Source: Canibacter oris (lineage in GTDB: Bacteria > Actinomycetota > Actinomycetes > Actinomycetales > Microbacteriaceae). From it: DNA of 64,000 bases. The notes under the pieces were generated by a model. That model was given only the letters and a program-made list of their open reading frames with translations, was not told the origin of the DNA and searched no databases. The DNA is taken from assembly GCF_014197205.1 (NCBI RefSeq), contig NZ_JACIFD010000002.1, forward strand, positions 62,001-126,000, in the 5' to 3' direction. Position numbers and translations under genes: made by a program. Positions 8,607-16,961 of this stretch are shown here, piece after piece (position 1 is the stretch's first letter; the number at the start of each line of letters is the position of its first letter).

Positions 8607-9866
8607 CTAATTATTGCACCACGACACGGTACGCGCTAGGAAACTTGCGGCAACCTTACCGCTTGGCAGCTCTATCAGTTGCGCCTGTGCGGTGCCGCCT
8701 GCGGGGGAAATCAAAACCGCCGCATACTGCTGGTTTGGGCTGAGGCAGAAGCCGGTTATCCGTGACGAAGCGGCAGCCGTGTTGAAAACGGTGCTGGAGT
8801 TGCCGGCGCTCGTGAGCAGCAGACTGGTGCCGTCGGCAGCTACGGCGAGGGTGTCACCCGAGGCCAGAGTGCGGTGCGCGGGGGAGGCTGATCCGCCACC
8901 TAAATCCGCGGTGCCATTAAGGAATGTGTCTGTGGCGGAGGCGTCCCATGCAGTGGCAGCTAAGGAGTTATGCGAAGCGCTGTCTGCGGCGGTAGCCGGG
9001 GTTGCGGGGGCGCCGAAGGGTGCACGATACACCACGCCCTCGGGCGTGCGCAGTAACACTGTGCTGGTGCCTGGCTCGAACCACCATTCGGCAACCTCCA
9101 GCTCCACGCCCCCGGCATCAGTGACCGGGCGCACCGCAGTACGACTCAAATTATTAAGGGTGTAAAGCCACAGATTATCTGCTGTGCCGTTAAAAAATTT
9201 GATGCCTAAAAGGGAGCCGTCTGCCGAAAACTGTGGCATCCGGGGCGCTGCTGTGGCTGGCTGCGGCAGTTCGGTGAAGCCTGTTCCATCAAGCCGCAAC
9301 ACAGTTAGAAGCTGCTCGAAATTATCGCCAGGCTGTAGCGCGGCAATCCAGTTGCTGGAGACCGCAAACTCGGTGATGTGCGCGGCGTTGAAAACCGCCG
9401 CCGGATTTTGCGGGTGTGGATCAGCGCCGACCGTATGCAGCGTCAGCGAGTCCTGCCCGGGAGCACTGGAGCCGAGCCCAAACACCTGCAACGCATCCGT
9501 GGGGAGCGCAGTGGTCACGGTGTGTGCCCTGCCGGTGCTCTGCGACACCGCGGTGACCCGTAGCTGATACGTGGTAGCCGCGAGCAGTGGCTGAGCGAAA
9601 GTGAGCCGCAGTTGCGAGCCCAGAATCTCCGTCTCAAACTGTGCCTTAGGAGTCATTGCGAGCTCGGTTATCTCGCGCAGTGGTTCATTAAACTGCAACG
9701 CAGCCTGTTGCCCTGGCATGCTTGTGAGCTGCGCAGAATTGTATGTCACATTTTGCAGCTGCGGCCCGCGCCCCAGGGTGTAACCCGCGAGCGCGAGCAC
9801 CGTGAGCAGCAACAGCACTAGACTGCTGCTGATGGCGCGGTAGCTTTGTGGTTTCAGTTCTGCCAT
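8607..9866 (-). CDS. Membrane-anchored protein with Ig-like and beta-propeller regions
   Basis: 419 residues. One transmembrane segment (residues ~12-30) precedes an extracytoplasmic part. Residues ~35-125 resemble a bacterial Ig-like/SbsA-type domain (for example AALQFNEPLRE, YQLRVTAVS). From ~150 on there are repeated beta-rich units with WD40/TolB-like spacing (FSADGSLLGIKFF, LSPNQQYAAVLISP), suggesting a propeller. There is no lipobox. Start and upstream stop overlap as TAATG, so it is the third gene of an operon with the permease pair. It may be a periplasm-facing accessory of that transporter; no enzyme motif is visible and function is unknown. Confidence 0.7.
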   Translation of the reverse strand: MAELKPQSYRAISSSLVLLLLTVLALAGYTLGRGPQLQNVTYNSAQLTSMPGQQAALQFNEPLREITELAMTPKAQFETEILGSQLRLTFAQPLLAATTYQLRVTAVSQSTGRAHTVTTALPTDALQVFGLGSSAPGQDSLTLHTVGADPHPQNPAAVFNAAHITEFAVSSNWIAALQPGDNFEQLLTVLRLDGTGFTELPQPATAAPRMPQFSADGSLLGIKFFNGTADNLWLYTLNNLSRTAVRPVTDAGGVELEVAEWWFEPGTSTVLLRTPEGVVYRAPFGAPATPATAADSASHNSLAATAWDASATDTFLNGTADLGGGSASPAHRTLASGDTLAVAADGTSLLLTSAGNSSTVFNTAAASSRITGFCLSPNQQYAAVLISPAGGTAQAQLIELPSGKVAASFLARTVSWCNN

Positions 9867-10618
9867 TAGCCACCACCTGTGCCGTCAAGATAAGGGTTTG
9901 CCGGGGGCGCAAGCGGGGTGCTGTGCTGCACACTCAGCAGGGTGCGGTGTGCGCCACTGGGGTCAGGGTTAGCGATGAAAAACCCGGTGATTTCAAGCCA
10001 CTGCCCGGGCTGCTGGCTTTGCTGCCAGCCCGGGAAATACACCGGAATCGTGATTGGCTGCGCATCGACAATACAGCAGGTGACGCTGTAGCGGCTCAGC
10101 AGCAGCACGTCGGGGCTGTCAGTGGCGGTGATGAAACCGGTGGCGTGAACTGTGTTGCCTGCCAGGTCATTGGCGGTGGATCCAGCTGCGAGCAGCTGCG
10201 CCCAAGCGTTGAAGTCTTGTGACTGCTGGGCTGCTGCGACAGCGGAGCTTTCCGGGGCTGCCGCCGTGATGGTCGGTTGGGTGGTGGCGATTGTGGCTCC
10301 GGCTCGCTCCGCAGATAGCGGGGTGTGGGGGAGCAGCGCTAACGGCACCAGCAGCAGCGCAGCAACACTCTGCAACACAGTTTGGCTTTTGGGCACTGGG
10401 TGGGTGTGCTGCGAGGTTACGGGTTTATTAGCGCTGATAAAAATTAACGTCAGTGCCAGTGCCGCCATAACCGCGGTGAAAACGGTGTAGCGCGGATTGA
10501 CGTAAAGCGGGAGTTTGCCGGTGATTATCAGCACCAGGCTGAGCACGATAGCGCCGAGCGCAAGCAACAGCGGTACCGCGCGAATGCCGCGCCAGAGTGG
10601 GTTTTCTCGGTTAGACAA
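9866..10618 (-). CDS. TIGR03943-type permease partner (YcgQ-like)
   Basis: 250 residues. Two N-terminal transmembrane segments (~13-33 and ~40-62) are followed by another hydrophobic stretch and an outside domain. The C-terminal part has the family-like element ATGFITATDSPDVLLLSRY followed by TCCIVDAQPITIPVYFP, with a Cys-Cys pair. The gene overlaps the permease by 8 bp and the propeller gene by one base. In Bacillus the equivalent ycgR-ycgQ pair is zinc-responsive, and the Cys/His residues here fit a metal role, but no Zur-like box is seen upstream. Family assignment is fairly sure; the transported substrate is not. Confidence 0.8.
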   Translation of the reverse strand: MSNRENPLWRGIRAVPLLLALGAIVLSLVLIITGKLPLYVNPRYTVFTAVMAALALTLIFISANKPVTSQHTHPVPKSQTVLQSVAALLLVPLALLPHTPLSAERAGATIATTQPTITAAAPESSAVAAAQQSQDFNAWAQLLAAGSTANDLAGNTVHATGFITATDSPDVLLLSRYSVTCCIVDAQPITIPVYFPGWQQSQQPGQWLEITGFFIANPDPSGAHRTLLSVQHSTPLAPPANPYLDGTGGG

Positions 10619-11744
10619 GGAGATTCACCCCTAACCCCAGGGCGATGCAGCACAGCGCTGCAGCTATGGTGATAAGCGCTAGCGCGCGCCCGGTGAATGT
10701 GGTGCGCAAAAGCAGCAGCATTTTAATGTCTATCAGGGCTCCGAAAACTAAGAAGGTAGCGATTGCCCCGGGGGTGAAAACGCTGCTAAAGCTGAGCATG
10801 AAGAATGCGTCAACTGTGGAACAGATTGACACAATCGCCGCCAGCACGAGCAGCACGAGCACGCTGTAGAGCGGGTGCGTGCCGAGCGCGTAAAACAGCT
10901 CCCGCGGGGTGGCGGTTTGGATCAGCCCGGCCAGCAGCGACCCGAGAGCGAGAGCGGGCATCAGCAGTAATAGCTCGGCGGTGAACGCGGCGCTCACGTC
11001 TTGCAGTTTGCTGCGGTTTCCGGGTCGGAGGGGTGGCCGTGTGGCGGTGCTGTCGGCGGTGGCGGTACCAGTGCCTGTGGGGGAAGTTTTGTGGGCATTA
11101 TTGCTACAGCAGGCGGTGCTGTTTGCGGTGCTGTTGCAGGCATCGCCGTGCTCATGTGCGAGTGCGTTTTGCAGCTGGGCAGCTAAGACCGGGGCATGCT
11201 GTGGCAGTCGGGAAAACAACCAACCGATGAAGTTCGCAACCGCAAAACCACCCACAATGCGCGCTATCAAGATTCCGTCTTGAAAACCGAAAGCCTGGTA
11301 GGTGGTGATGATAGTCACCGGGTTCAAAAGCGGCGCTGCCAGCACGAAAGTGATTGCCTCAGCTGGGGCAAACCCCCGCCGCAGCAAACCACGAGCCAAC
11401 GGCACATTACCGCACTCGCACACCGGTAGCAAAAACCCCAGCAGGGATAGCGCACAGCGGCGCAGCACAGCACTGCGTGGCAGGATCCGCAACAGTAAAT
11501 GCTGCGGTACCCAGAACTGCACCGCAACCGCGACCACGGTGCCGAGCACCACAAACGGGAAAGACTCAATGAAAACCCCGAGCGCCAGGGTGCCCGCGTC
11601 GCGCGCCTGCCACGGCACTAAATCCTGTGGCAGCAGCGTGGTTAGCAGCGTCAAAACCGTGAGCGCCGCGGTAATCGCAGCGACTGCAAGCCAGCGGTTG
11701 GTGGCGCTGGGGGGCTGCGGATGCGGTGCGGTGCTAATGCTCAC
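10611..11744 (-). CDS. UPF0718-type permease (YraQ/YcgR-like) with Cys/His-rich loop
   Basis: 377 residues with about eight membrane segments. The family signature CECGNVPLARGL lies at residues ~109-120 (C109, C111), and AAPLLNPVTI follows at ~136-145. Between the two membrane halves, residues ~197-218 form a hydrophilic loop carrying two His, three Cys and a final His, then a Thr/Ser/Pro/Arg linker. This looks like a metal-binding insertion. Related permeases include arsenic (ArsP) and zinc-regulated members. It is the first gene of a three-gene minus-strand operon whose promoter lies in the ~95-bp gap shared with divergent parA. Confidence 0.82.
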   Translation of the reverse strand: MSISTAPHPQPPSATNRWLAVAAITAALTVLTLLTTLLPQDLVPWQARDAGTLALGVFIESFPFVVLGTVVAVAVQFWVPQHLLLRILPRSAVLRRCALSLLGFLLPVCECGNVPLARGLLRRGFAPAEAITFVLAAPLLNPVTIITTYQAFGFQDGILIARIVGGFAVANFIGWLFSRLPQHAPVLAAQLQNALAHEHGDACNSTANSTACCSNNAHKTSPTGTGTATADSTATRPPLRPGNRSKLQDVSAAFTAELLLLMPALALGSLLAGLIQTATPRELFYALGTHPLYSVLVLLVLAAIVSICSTVDAFFMLSFSSVFTPGAIATFLVFGALIDIKMLLLLRTTFTGRALALITIAAALCCIALGLGVNLLV

Positions 11745-11797
11745 GTCAGCTACTTTACCCTGCGCAACCCGGGCAAAAGCTCGGTATGATTAAGAAG

Positions 11798-11828
11798 AAT
11801 CAGATTATTTTTTCAATCAGATTATTTT
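11798..11828. promoter_or_regulatory. Twin 14-bp direct repeat upstream of parA
   Basis: AATCAGATTATTTT occurs exactly at 11798-11811 and 11815-11828, 17 bp apart, in the gap between the divergent permease and parA genes. The second copy ends 13 bp before the parA GTG, next to the AAGGAG ribosome-binding site. It may be an operator, or simply an AT-rich promoter region. Confidence 0.5.
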
Positions 11829-11841
11829 CGAAGGAGCAGCG

Positions 11842-12690
11842 GTGGCGCAACAGGAACTTGGGCTGGCAGGTCGCAAAGAGAAGTTTTTCGCGCCGCCGGC
11901 AAAGCTCAGCTCACATGGCCCGGCACGCATTATTTCGCTGTGCAACCAAAAAGGCGGGGTTGGTAAAACCACCACCACCATTAACCTCGGTGCTGCGCTG
12001 GCTCGTTACGGTCGCAAAGTGCTCGCGGTAGACTTCGACCCGCAGGGGGCGCTCTCCGCGGGTCTCGGGGTGCCTGCGCACGATGTTCCCACCATTTACG
12101 ATTTGATGCTCGGCAGTGTGAAAGATCCGCACCAGGCAATCCAGCACACTAGCGTCCCTGGCCTTGACGTGATTCCCGCCAACATCGACCTCTCGGCCGC
12201 CGAGGTGCACCTGATTCACGAGGTTGCGCGGGAGCAAATTCTTGCCGGGGTGCTGCGCAAGGTTGCCGCAGAGTACGACGTGATTTTGATTGACTGCCAG
12301 CCATCTCTTGGGCTGCTTGCAGTAAACGCTCTCACCGCCAGCCACGGGGTTTTGATTCCGCTGGCATGCGAGTACTTCGCGCTGCGCGGTGTGGCGCTGC
12401 TGATTGACACCATTGAGAAGGTGAAAGATCGGCTAAACCCGGCACTCAACCTCGACGGTATCCTGGCAACTATGTACGACAGCCGCACCCTGCACGCGCG
12501 CGAGGTGATGGAGCGCCTGGTAGACACCTTCGGTAATAAAGTTTTCGACACCGTGATTGGGCGCACCGTGCGCATCCCTGACGCCTCAGTGGCAGCGCAG
12601 CCGGTGCTTGATTACGCGCCGAGCAACGCAGCCTCAGAAGCGTATCTGCGACTTGCGCGGGAGCTCGTAGCACGCGAAATTATCGTGTAG
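11842..12690 (+). CDS. ParA/Soj-family ATPase (segregation-type, next to scpAB)
   Basis: 282 residues, GTG start with AAGGAG 5 bp upstream. A ~30-residue N-terminal extension precedes the deviant Walker A CNQKGGVGKTTTTINLG, followed by VLAVDFDPQGAL and VILIDCQPSLGLL. This is the Rv1708-type ParA that sits with scpA and scpB, not the origin-proximal ParA, since no parB or parS-like site is present. ParA-type ATPases form dimers on DNA and position cargo; the role of this paralogue is poorly known. It is followed after 7 bp by scpA, so the two are probably cotranscribed. Confidence 0.9.
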   Translation: MAQQELGLAGRKEKFFAPPAKLSSHGPARIISLCNQKGGVGKTTTTINLGAALARYGRKVLAVDFDPQGALSAGLGVPAHDVPTIYDLMLGSVKDPHQAIQHTSVPGLDVIPANIDLSAAEVHLIHEVAREQILAGVLRKVAAEYDVILIDCQPSLGLLAVNALTASHGVLIPLACEYFALRGVALLIDTIEKVKDRLNPALNLDGILATMYDSRTLHAREVMERLVDTFGNKVFDTVIGRTVRIPDASVAAQPVLDYAPSNAASEAYLRLARELVAREIIV

Positions 12691-12697
12691 GTGGAGT

Positions 12698-13516
12698 ATG
12701 ACTGCCACCGCAGCAGCGCCAGAACAGCAGCACCTAGAAGGCTTCCACGTCAGTCTGGAAGTGTTCGATGGCCCCTTTGACCTGCTGCTCAACCTCATCG
12801 GTAAACACGAACTGGACATTACCGAGGTGGCGCTGAGCCGGGTAACCGACGAGTTTATCGGGTATGTGCGCGAGCTCACCGGCACCGCCGGGATGAACCG
12901 TGTCAGTGAATTTCTGGTGGTTGCGGCAACCCTGCTAGACATGAAAATTGCCAGCCTGTTGCCGCAATCGCAAGCGGTTGACGCTGAAGATATCGCGCTG
13001 CTTGAAGCCCGTGATTTGCTGTTTGCGCGGCTGCTGCAGTATCGCGCCTTCAAACAGGCCAGCGCCTGGTTTCAGGAACGGCTCAGCGCCGAACAATTCC
13101 GCATACCCCGCGCTGTGCCACTTGATCCAAAATTCGTGAGCAGCGCCCCGACCCTGCGGTGGCACACCAGCCCCGCAGATTTCGCGTTGTTGGCAGCCGC
13201 TGCGTTGACCCCAAAACAGATCGCCGCGGTGGGTCTCGGGCACCTTCACGCACCTACGGTGTCGATCCGTGAACAGGCCGCAATCGTAGTTGCGTTGCTA
13301 CGCCGTAAAACACAGCTGACCTTCCGCGATTTGATTGCGGAGGTCACGGAGAAAGGCGTGGTGGTTGCACGTTTTCTCGCGGTGCTGGAGCTGTATCGCC
13401 GAGGTGCGGTGAGTTTTGAGCAGGAAGCTCCGCTGGGAGATTTTAGTTTGCGGTGGGTCAGCAGCAACTGGCAGGACACCGAACTTGATACGCTGGGGAG
13501 CGACTATGAACAGTGA
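12698..13516 (+). CDS. scpA: Segregation and condensation protein ScpA
   Basis: 272 residues, the kleisin subunit that bridges SMC heads in the bacterial condensin. The N-terminal signature FDGPFDLLLNLIGKHELDI, with ITEVALSRVTDEFIGYV close behind, is typical. The middle has the helical linker FLVVAATLLDMKIASLLP, and the C-terminal winged helix (residues ~190-255) contains LTFRDLIAEVTEKGVVVARF. It overlaps scpB by 11 bp. smc is not in the window. Assignment is secure from motif and the parA-scpA-scpB-rluB order. Confidence 0.93.
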   Translation: MTATAAAPEQQHLEGFHVSLEVFDGPFDLLLNLIGKHELDITEVALSRVTDEFIGYVRELTGTAGMNRVSEFLVVAATLLDMKIASLLPQSQAVDAEDIALLEARDLLFARLLQYRAFKQASAWFQERLSAEQFRIPRAVPLDPKFVSSAPTLRWHTSPADFALLAAAALTPKQIAAVGLGHLHAPTVSIREQAAIVVALLRRKTQLTFRDLIAEVTEKGVVVARFLAVLELYRRGAVSFEQEAPLGDFSLRWVSSNWQDTELDTLGSDYEQ

Positions 13517-14126
13517 AACCGCCGCCCAAATACAGCAATTACCGCTCGCTGAGCTCGAAGCATTGCGACAAGAGATTCCGCTGCGGCAACAGCTGGAGGG
13601 GCACCTAATTGCCGCTGTGCAGCCGCTTACGACCGCTGAGCTGGCAGTCGCCACCGGGTATCCGATTAAAAAAGTGGAGGCCGCGTTACAGCAGTTGCAG
13701 CGCGACTATGATGGGGTTGGTGGATCACCCCAGCGCGGTTTTGAACTGCGGCATATCGCGGGTGGCTACCGGTTTTATGTGCGTGAAATTCTGGATCCAC
13801 TAGTCGCAGACCTGGTAACGCAGCAGCAGACGGCGCGGCTCAGTCAGGCTGCGTTGGAAACCCTCGCGGTTGTCGCCTACAAGCAGCCGATTAGTCGTTC
13901 CTCAATTGCCGCGATCCGCGCTGTTAATGTCGATTCTGTGGTGCGCACCCTGGTGGCTCGCGGACTGATCACTGAGGTGGATCACGACCCAGAAACAGGT
14001 GCCGTGCTGTACGGCACAACCCCGGAGTTGCTGGAGCATTTGGGGCTGACGAGTATTGCGCAACTGCCGCCGATTGCGCCGCTTTTGGAGGACGGCGCCG
14101 AAGGATTTGAAAATGAAAAAAACTAA
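13506..14126 (+). CDS. scpB: Segregation and condensation protein ScpB
   Basis: 206 residues from ATG 13506, which overlaps the scpA stop; the frame is open for 30 more codons upstream, but inside scpA. Two winged-helix domains are visible: residues ~30-105, then ~115-185 with LSQAALETLAVVAYKQPIS and the DNA-binding-like NVDSVVRTLVARGLI. ScpB dimers bind ScpA in the SMC complex. A short acidic tail follows. The last codons overlap the rluB start. Confidence 0.93.
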   Translation: MNSETAAQIQQLPLAELEALRQEIPLRQQLEGHLIAAVQPLTTAELAVATGYPIKKVEAALQQLQRDYDGVGGSPQRGFELRHIAGGYRFYVREILDPLVADLVTQQQTARLSQAALETLAVVAYKQPISRSSIAAIRAVNVDSVVRTLVARGLITEVDHDPETGAVLYGTTPELLEHLGLTSIAQLPPIAPLLEDGAEGFENEKN

Positions 14127-15186
14127 AATCACCGAATTTAGCGCCGCGGATTTGGACGCTATCGCGCTGCCTGATGACTGGGTTGGGGCGCGCAGCGGCG
14201 CCAAACAGCGCGCCGGTGCCGCTAATCATGCCGTTACCGCCGCCGGCACCGGTGCTGCAACCGCCGCAGACAGTTCCGCAGCTGAGGGTGTGCGGTTACA
14301 AAAAGCGCTCGCAAGCGCCGGTGTCGCCTCGCGGCGTGCCTGCGAAACTCTGATTACCCGCGGCAGGGTGCGAGTTAACGGGCAGGTTGTGTGGGAGCTC
14401 GGCACCAAAATTACCCCTGGTACCGACGAGGTGCGCGTCGATGGGGTAGTGGTGCAGCTTGATGTCACCCAGCGTTACTTTATCTTCAATAAACCCGTTG
14501 GCGTGGTCTCCAGCATGAGCGACGATAAAGGACGCCGCGACCTCAGGGAATTCACCGCGGCGATTTCGGAAAGGGTCTACAATGTCGGCCGGCTCGACTA
14601 TGACACCTCGGGTTTGCTGATCCTCACCAATGATGGGGAATTGGCACACAAACTAGCGCACCCAAAATTTGAGGTGGCAAAAACCTATTTAGCGCAGGTG
14701 CGAGGTAAGGTGACTCCCGCGACGATACAGCGACTGAAGACCGGTTTTGAGCTCGAAGATGGTTTTATTAAGGCGGATCACGCCAAGGCGTTAAGCGGCG
14801 CGAATGAGCGCTCAACCCTGGTGGAGCTAACCCTGCACTCCGGCCGCAACCGTATTGTGCGGCGCATGCTTGCCGCGGTGGGGCATCCCGTGCTGGAGCT
14901 GCATCGCAAACAGTTCGGGCCGCTTCATCTTGGCACGCTGCGCACCGGGGAAATCAGAGAACTAGCCACGGCAGAACGTGGCGCACTGCTAACCGCGGCG
15001 CAGGCAGCGGCCACCGGCAAACAACCGGGAGGTAAAAAACGGCAGATTACTGCCGGACGCCCAGGAGACGGAGCCGGGGCGCAGGGTATGCGCGGAGTTG
15101 CCCGCAGCAAGCCACGCGCCGGTAAAGTGATTAAGCGCGGTGGGCAGCAAAATGGTGCACAACAGCGGCAACGCGGAGGGAAATAA
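14113..15186 (+). CDS. rluB: Ribosomal large subunit pseudouridine synthase B family
   Basis: 357 residues from ATG 14113, chosen because it has AAGGA upstream and overlaps the scpB stop by 14 bp. A ~55-residue Ala/Thr-rich leader precedes an S4 domain (VRLQKALASAGVASRRACE). The RsuA/RluB/RluE catalytic domain has GRLDYDTSGLLILTNDG with the catalytic Asp. The last ~70 residues are Lys/Arg/Gly-rich and probably disordered, likely aiding RNA binding. It probably modifies 23S U2605. The order scpB-rluB is conserved widely; RsuA-type specificity cannot be fully excluded. Confidence 0.9.
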   Translation: MKKTKITEFSAADLDAIALPDDWVGARSGAKQRAGAANHAVTAAGTGAATAADSSAAEGVRLQKALASAGVASRRACETLITRGRVRVNGQVVWELGTKITPGTDEVRVDGVVVQLDVTQRYFIFNKPVGVVSSMSDDKGRRDLREFTAAISERVYNVGRLDYDTSGLLILTNDGELAHKLAHPKFEVAKTYLAQVRGKVTPATIQRLKTGFELEDGFIKADHAKALSGANERSTLVELTLHSGRNRIVRRMLAAVGHPVLELHRKQFGPLHLGTLRTGEIRELATAERGALLTAAQAAATGKQPGGKKRQITAGRPGDGAGAQGMRGVARSKPRAGKVIKRGGQQNGAQQRQRGGK

Positions 15187-16277
15187 TGAGTGACGCCCAG
15201 CTAGCAAGCAGAGTCACCGGCAGCGTACATATCATCGGCGCAGGATTGCTCGGCAGCAGCATCGGTTTGGCGCTGCGTGCTAAAGGCACCGCCGTAACTA
15301 TTGAGGATATTTCAGAGGCGGCTGCGGCGCTCGCAATCGACTACGGTGCCGGCAGTGCGCTGCAACCCGGGCAGCAACCTGATTTGGTGGTTGTGGCAAC
15401 CCCGCCTGATCAGGCCGCCGATGTGATTGCCGCGGCGCTGGTGCGGTTTCCGCAGGCAATTGTGACGGATGTTACCAGTGTGAAGTGGCAGCCGTTGAAA
15501 CAGTTGCAGCAGCGCGGTATTGACCTGACTCGCTACGTGGGGTCACATCCTATGGCGGGGCGGGAAAAAGGCGGCACGATTATGGCGCGCGCAGACCTTT
15601 TCGTGGGTCGACCCTGGGTTATTTGCCGGGATGCAGACACCCCGGCGCTGGCGCTGGCGCTGGTTGAAGCGGTGGCGTTAGAGGTTGGCGCAGTGCCGAT
15701 GGAGTGGCAGCCAGACGAGCATGACAGTGCAGTGGCGGCGGTGTCGCACCTGCCGCAGGTGGTGGCTTCGCTGCTGGCGGCGCAGCTGCTCAGCGTCAAA
15801 AGCGATTACCTGGGGCTTGCCGGGGGTGGTCTACGTGACACAACGCGTATCGCCGCGAGTGACCCGCGACTGTGGATCCAGATTCTCACCGCCAACAGCG
15901 AACCGGTTGCTGAGCTATTAGAACGGCTCGGCGCCGATATCGCGGATTTTGCAGCCGCACTACGAGACCCCGCAGCTCACGGCAGCCGCACAAAAATCGC
16001 ACAGCTGCTGGCAGCCGGCAACGCTGGGCTGGAGCGGGTGCCTGGCAAACACGGCAGCTCCCGCTCTTTCGCAACCCTCAACGTGATTATTGCCGATGAG
16101 CGTGGCCAACTAGCGCAGCTTTTCAGTGATCTTGACGAGCTTGAAATTAACATGGAAGATTTTCGGCTGGAACACTCTCCGGGGGCTGCTATCGGCTTTG
16201 CTGAAATCAGCGTGTTGCCGGAGGCTGAGGAGCGGGCGCTCGCAGCGTTGAGCAAGCGTGGCTGGAGGATTGTATGA
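15186..16277 (+). CDS. tyrA: Prephenate dehydrogenase with C-terminal ACT domain
   Basis: 363 residues. The N-terminal NAD-binding fold carries GAGLLGSSIGLALRAKG, and the substrate domain has SHPMAGREKGG with the catalytic-region His and the following Arg-containing helices. Residues ~285-363 are ACT-like (STLNVI-type strand FATLNVIIADERGQLAQLF), suggesting feedback control by tyrosine. It converts prephenate to 4-hydroxyphenylpyruvate in tyrosine synthesis. Start and rluB stop overlap (TAATG) and the end overlaps cmk (ATGA), so it is coupled inside the segregation/rRNA block. M. tuberculosis lacks it at this position, but many Micrococcales have it. Confidence 0.9.
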   Translation: MSDAQLASRVTGSVHIIGAGLLGSSIGLALRAKGTAVTIEDISEAAAALAIDYGAGSALQPGQQPDLVVVATPPDQAADVIAAALVRFPQAIVTDVTSVKWQPLKQLQQRGIDLTRYVGSHPMAGREKGGTIMARADLFVGRPWVICRDADTPALALALVEAVALEVGAVPMEWQPDEHDSAVAAVSHLPQVVASLLAAQLLSVKSDYLGLAGGGLRDTTRIAASDPRLWIQILTANSEPVAELLERLGADIADFAAALRDPAAHGSRTKIAQLLAAGNAGLERVPGKHGSSRSFATLNVIIADERGQLAQLFSDLDELEINMEDFRLEHSPGAAIGFAEISVLPEAEERALAALSKRGWRIV

Positions 16278-16939
16278 CAATTATTGTGGCGATTGACGGC
16301 CCCGCGGGCAGCGGCAAATCAAGCGTAGCGAAGGCGGTGGCGGCGGCTGTTGGCTACGGTATTTTGGACACTGGATCCGCTTACCGTGCGCTTGCGCACC
16401 GGATGCGTGAGCTGGGCCGCGACCTTGACAGCGCTGCAAGTGCCTTGCAAACACTGGCCGAGTTAGAGTTGCGACTACCTTTGACTTCGGGGGAGCCGCT
16501 GATTGCGGCTGGGGCCGATGTGACCGCGGCGATCCGCGAACCGCAAATTTCTGCCCTGGTGTCTCGGGTTTCAAAGCATCACGCGGTGCGCCAGCAACTG
16601 AACCAGATTTTCCGGGAGCGTGTGACGACTAGCGGGCTGCCAGGCGTGGTCATCGAGGGGCGCGACATTACAACCGTGGTGTTTCCGGACGCCGATGTGC
16701 GGTTGATTCTTACCGCCAGCGCTGAGGTGCGTGCCGCAAGGCGGCAGCGTGAACTGCCCGGGTTAAGTCTTGAGCAGGTGCGGGCGGATCTCGCCGCCCG
16801 TGACGCGAAAGACCTGCTGGTGGTGAACTTTCTCGATCCCGCGCCGGGGGTGCAGCTGGTGGACACGACTGATTTAGATTTTGCTGGCTCTGTAGCCGCT
16901 GTGATAGCTGCAATCTCGCAGCAAACCGCGGTAAACTAG
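16274..16939 (+). CDS. cmk: Cytidylate kinase
   Basis: 221 residues, phosphorylates CMP and dCMP. The P-loop [14 protein letters not shown] is at residues ~7-20, followed by [13 protein letters not shown] (CMP-binding region) and [19 protein letters not shown]. The RRQRE element of the lid region is visible near residue 155. Start overlaps tyrA (ATGA). Der follows 22 bp downstream with its own AGGAAAG ribosome-binding site. The cmk-der pairing is conserved across actinomycetes. Confidence 0.95.
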   Translation: MTIIVAIDGPAGSGKSSVAKAVAAAVGYGILDTGSAYRALAHRMRELGRDLDSAASALQTLAELELRLPLTSGEPLIAAGADVTAAIREPQISALVSRVSKHHAVRQQLNQIFRERVTTSGLPGVVIEGRDITTVVFPDADVRLILTASAEVRAARRQRELPGLSLEQVRADLAARDAKDLLVVNFLDPAPGVQLVDTTDLDFAGSVAAVIAAISQQTAVN

Positions 16940-16961
16940 AGCAGGAAAGAAGCGAGGAAAG

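Noticed and set aside
11745-11841. Zur box or parS site
   Set aside because: No TGATAATGATTATCA-like or TGTTTCACGTGAAACA-like sequence is present, only the twin 14-bp repeat.
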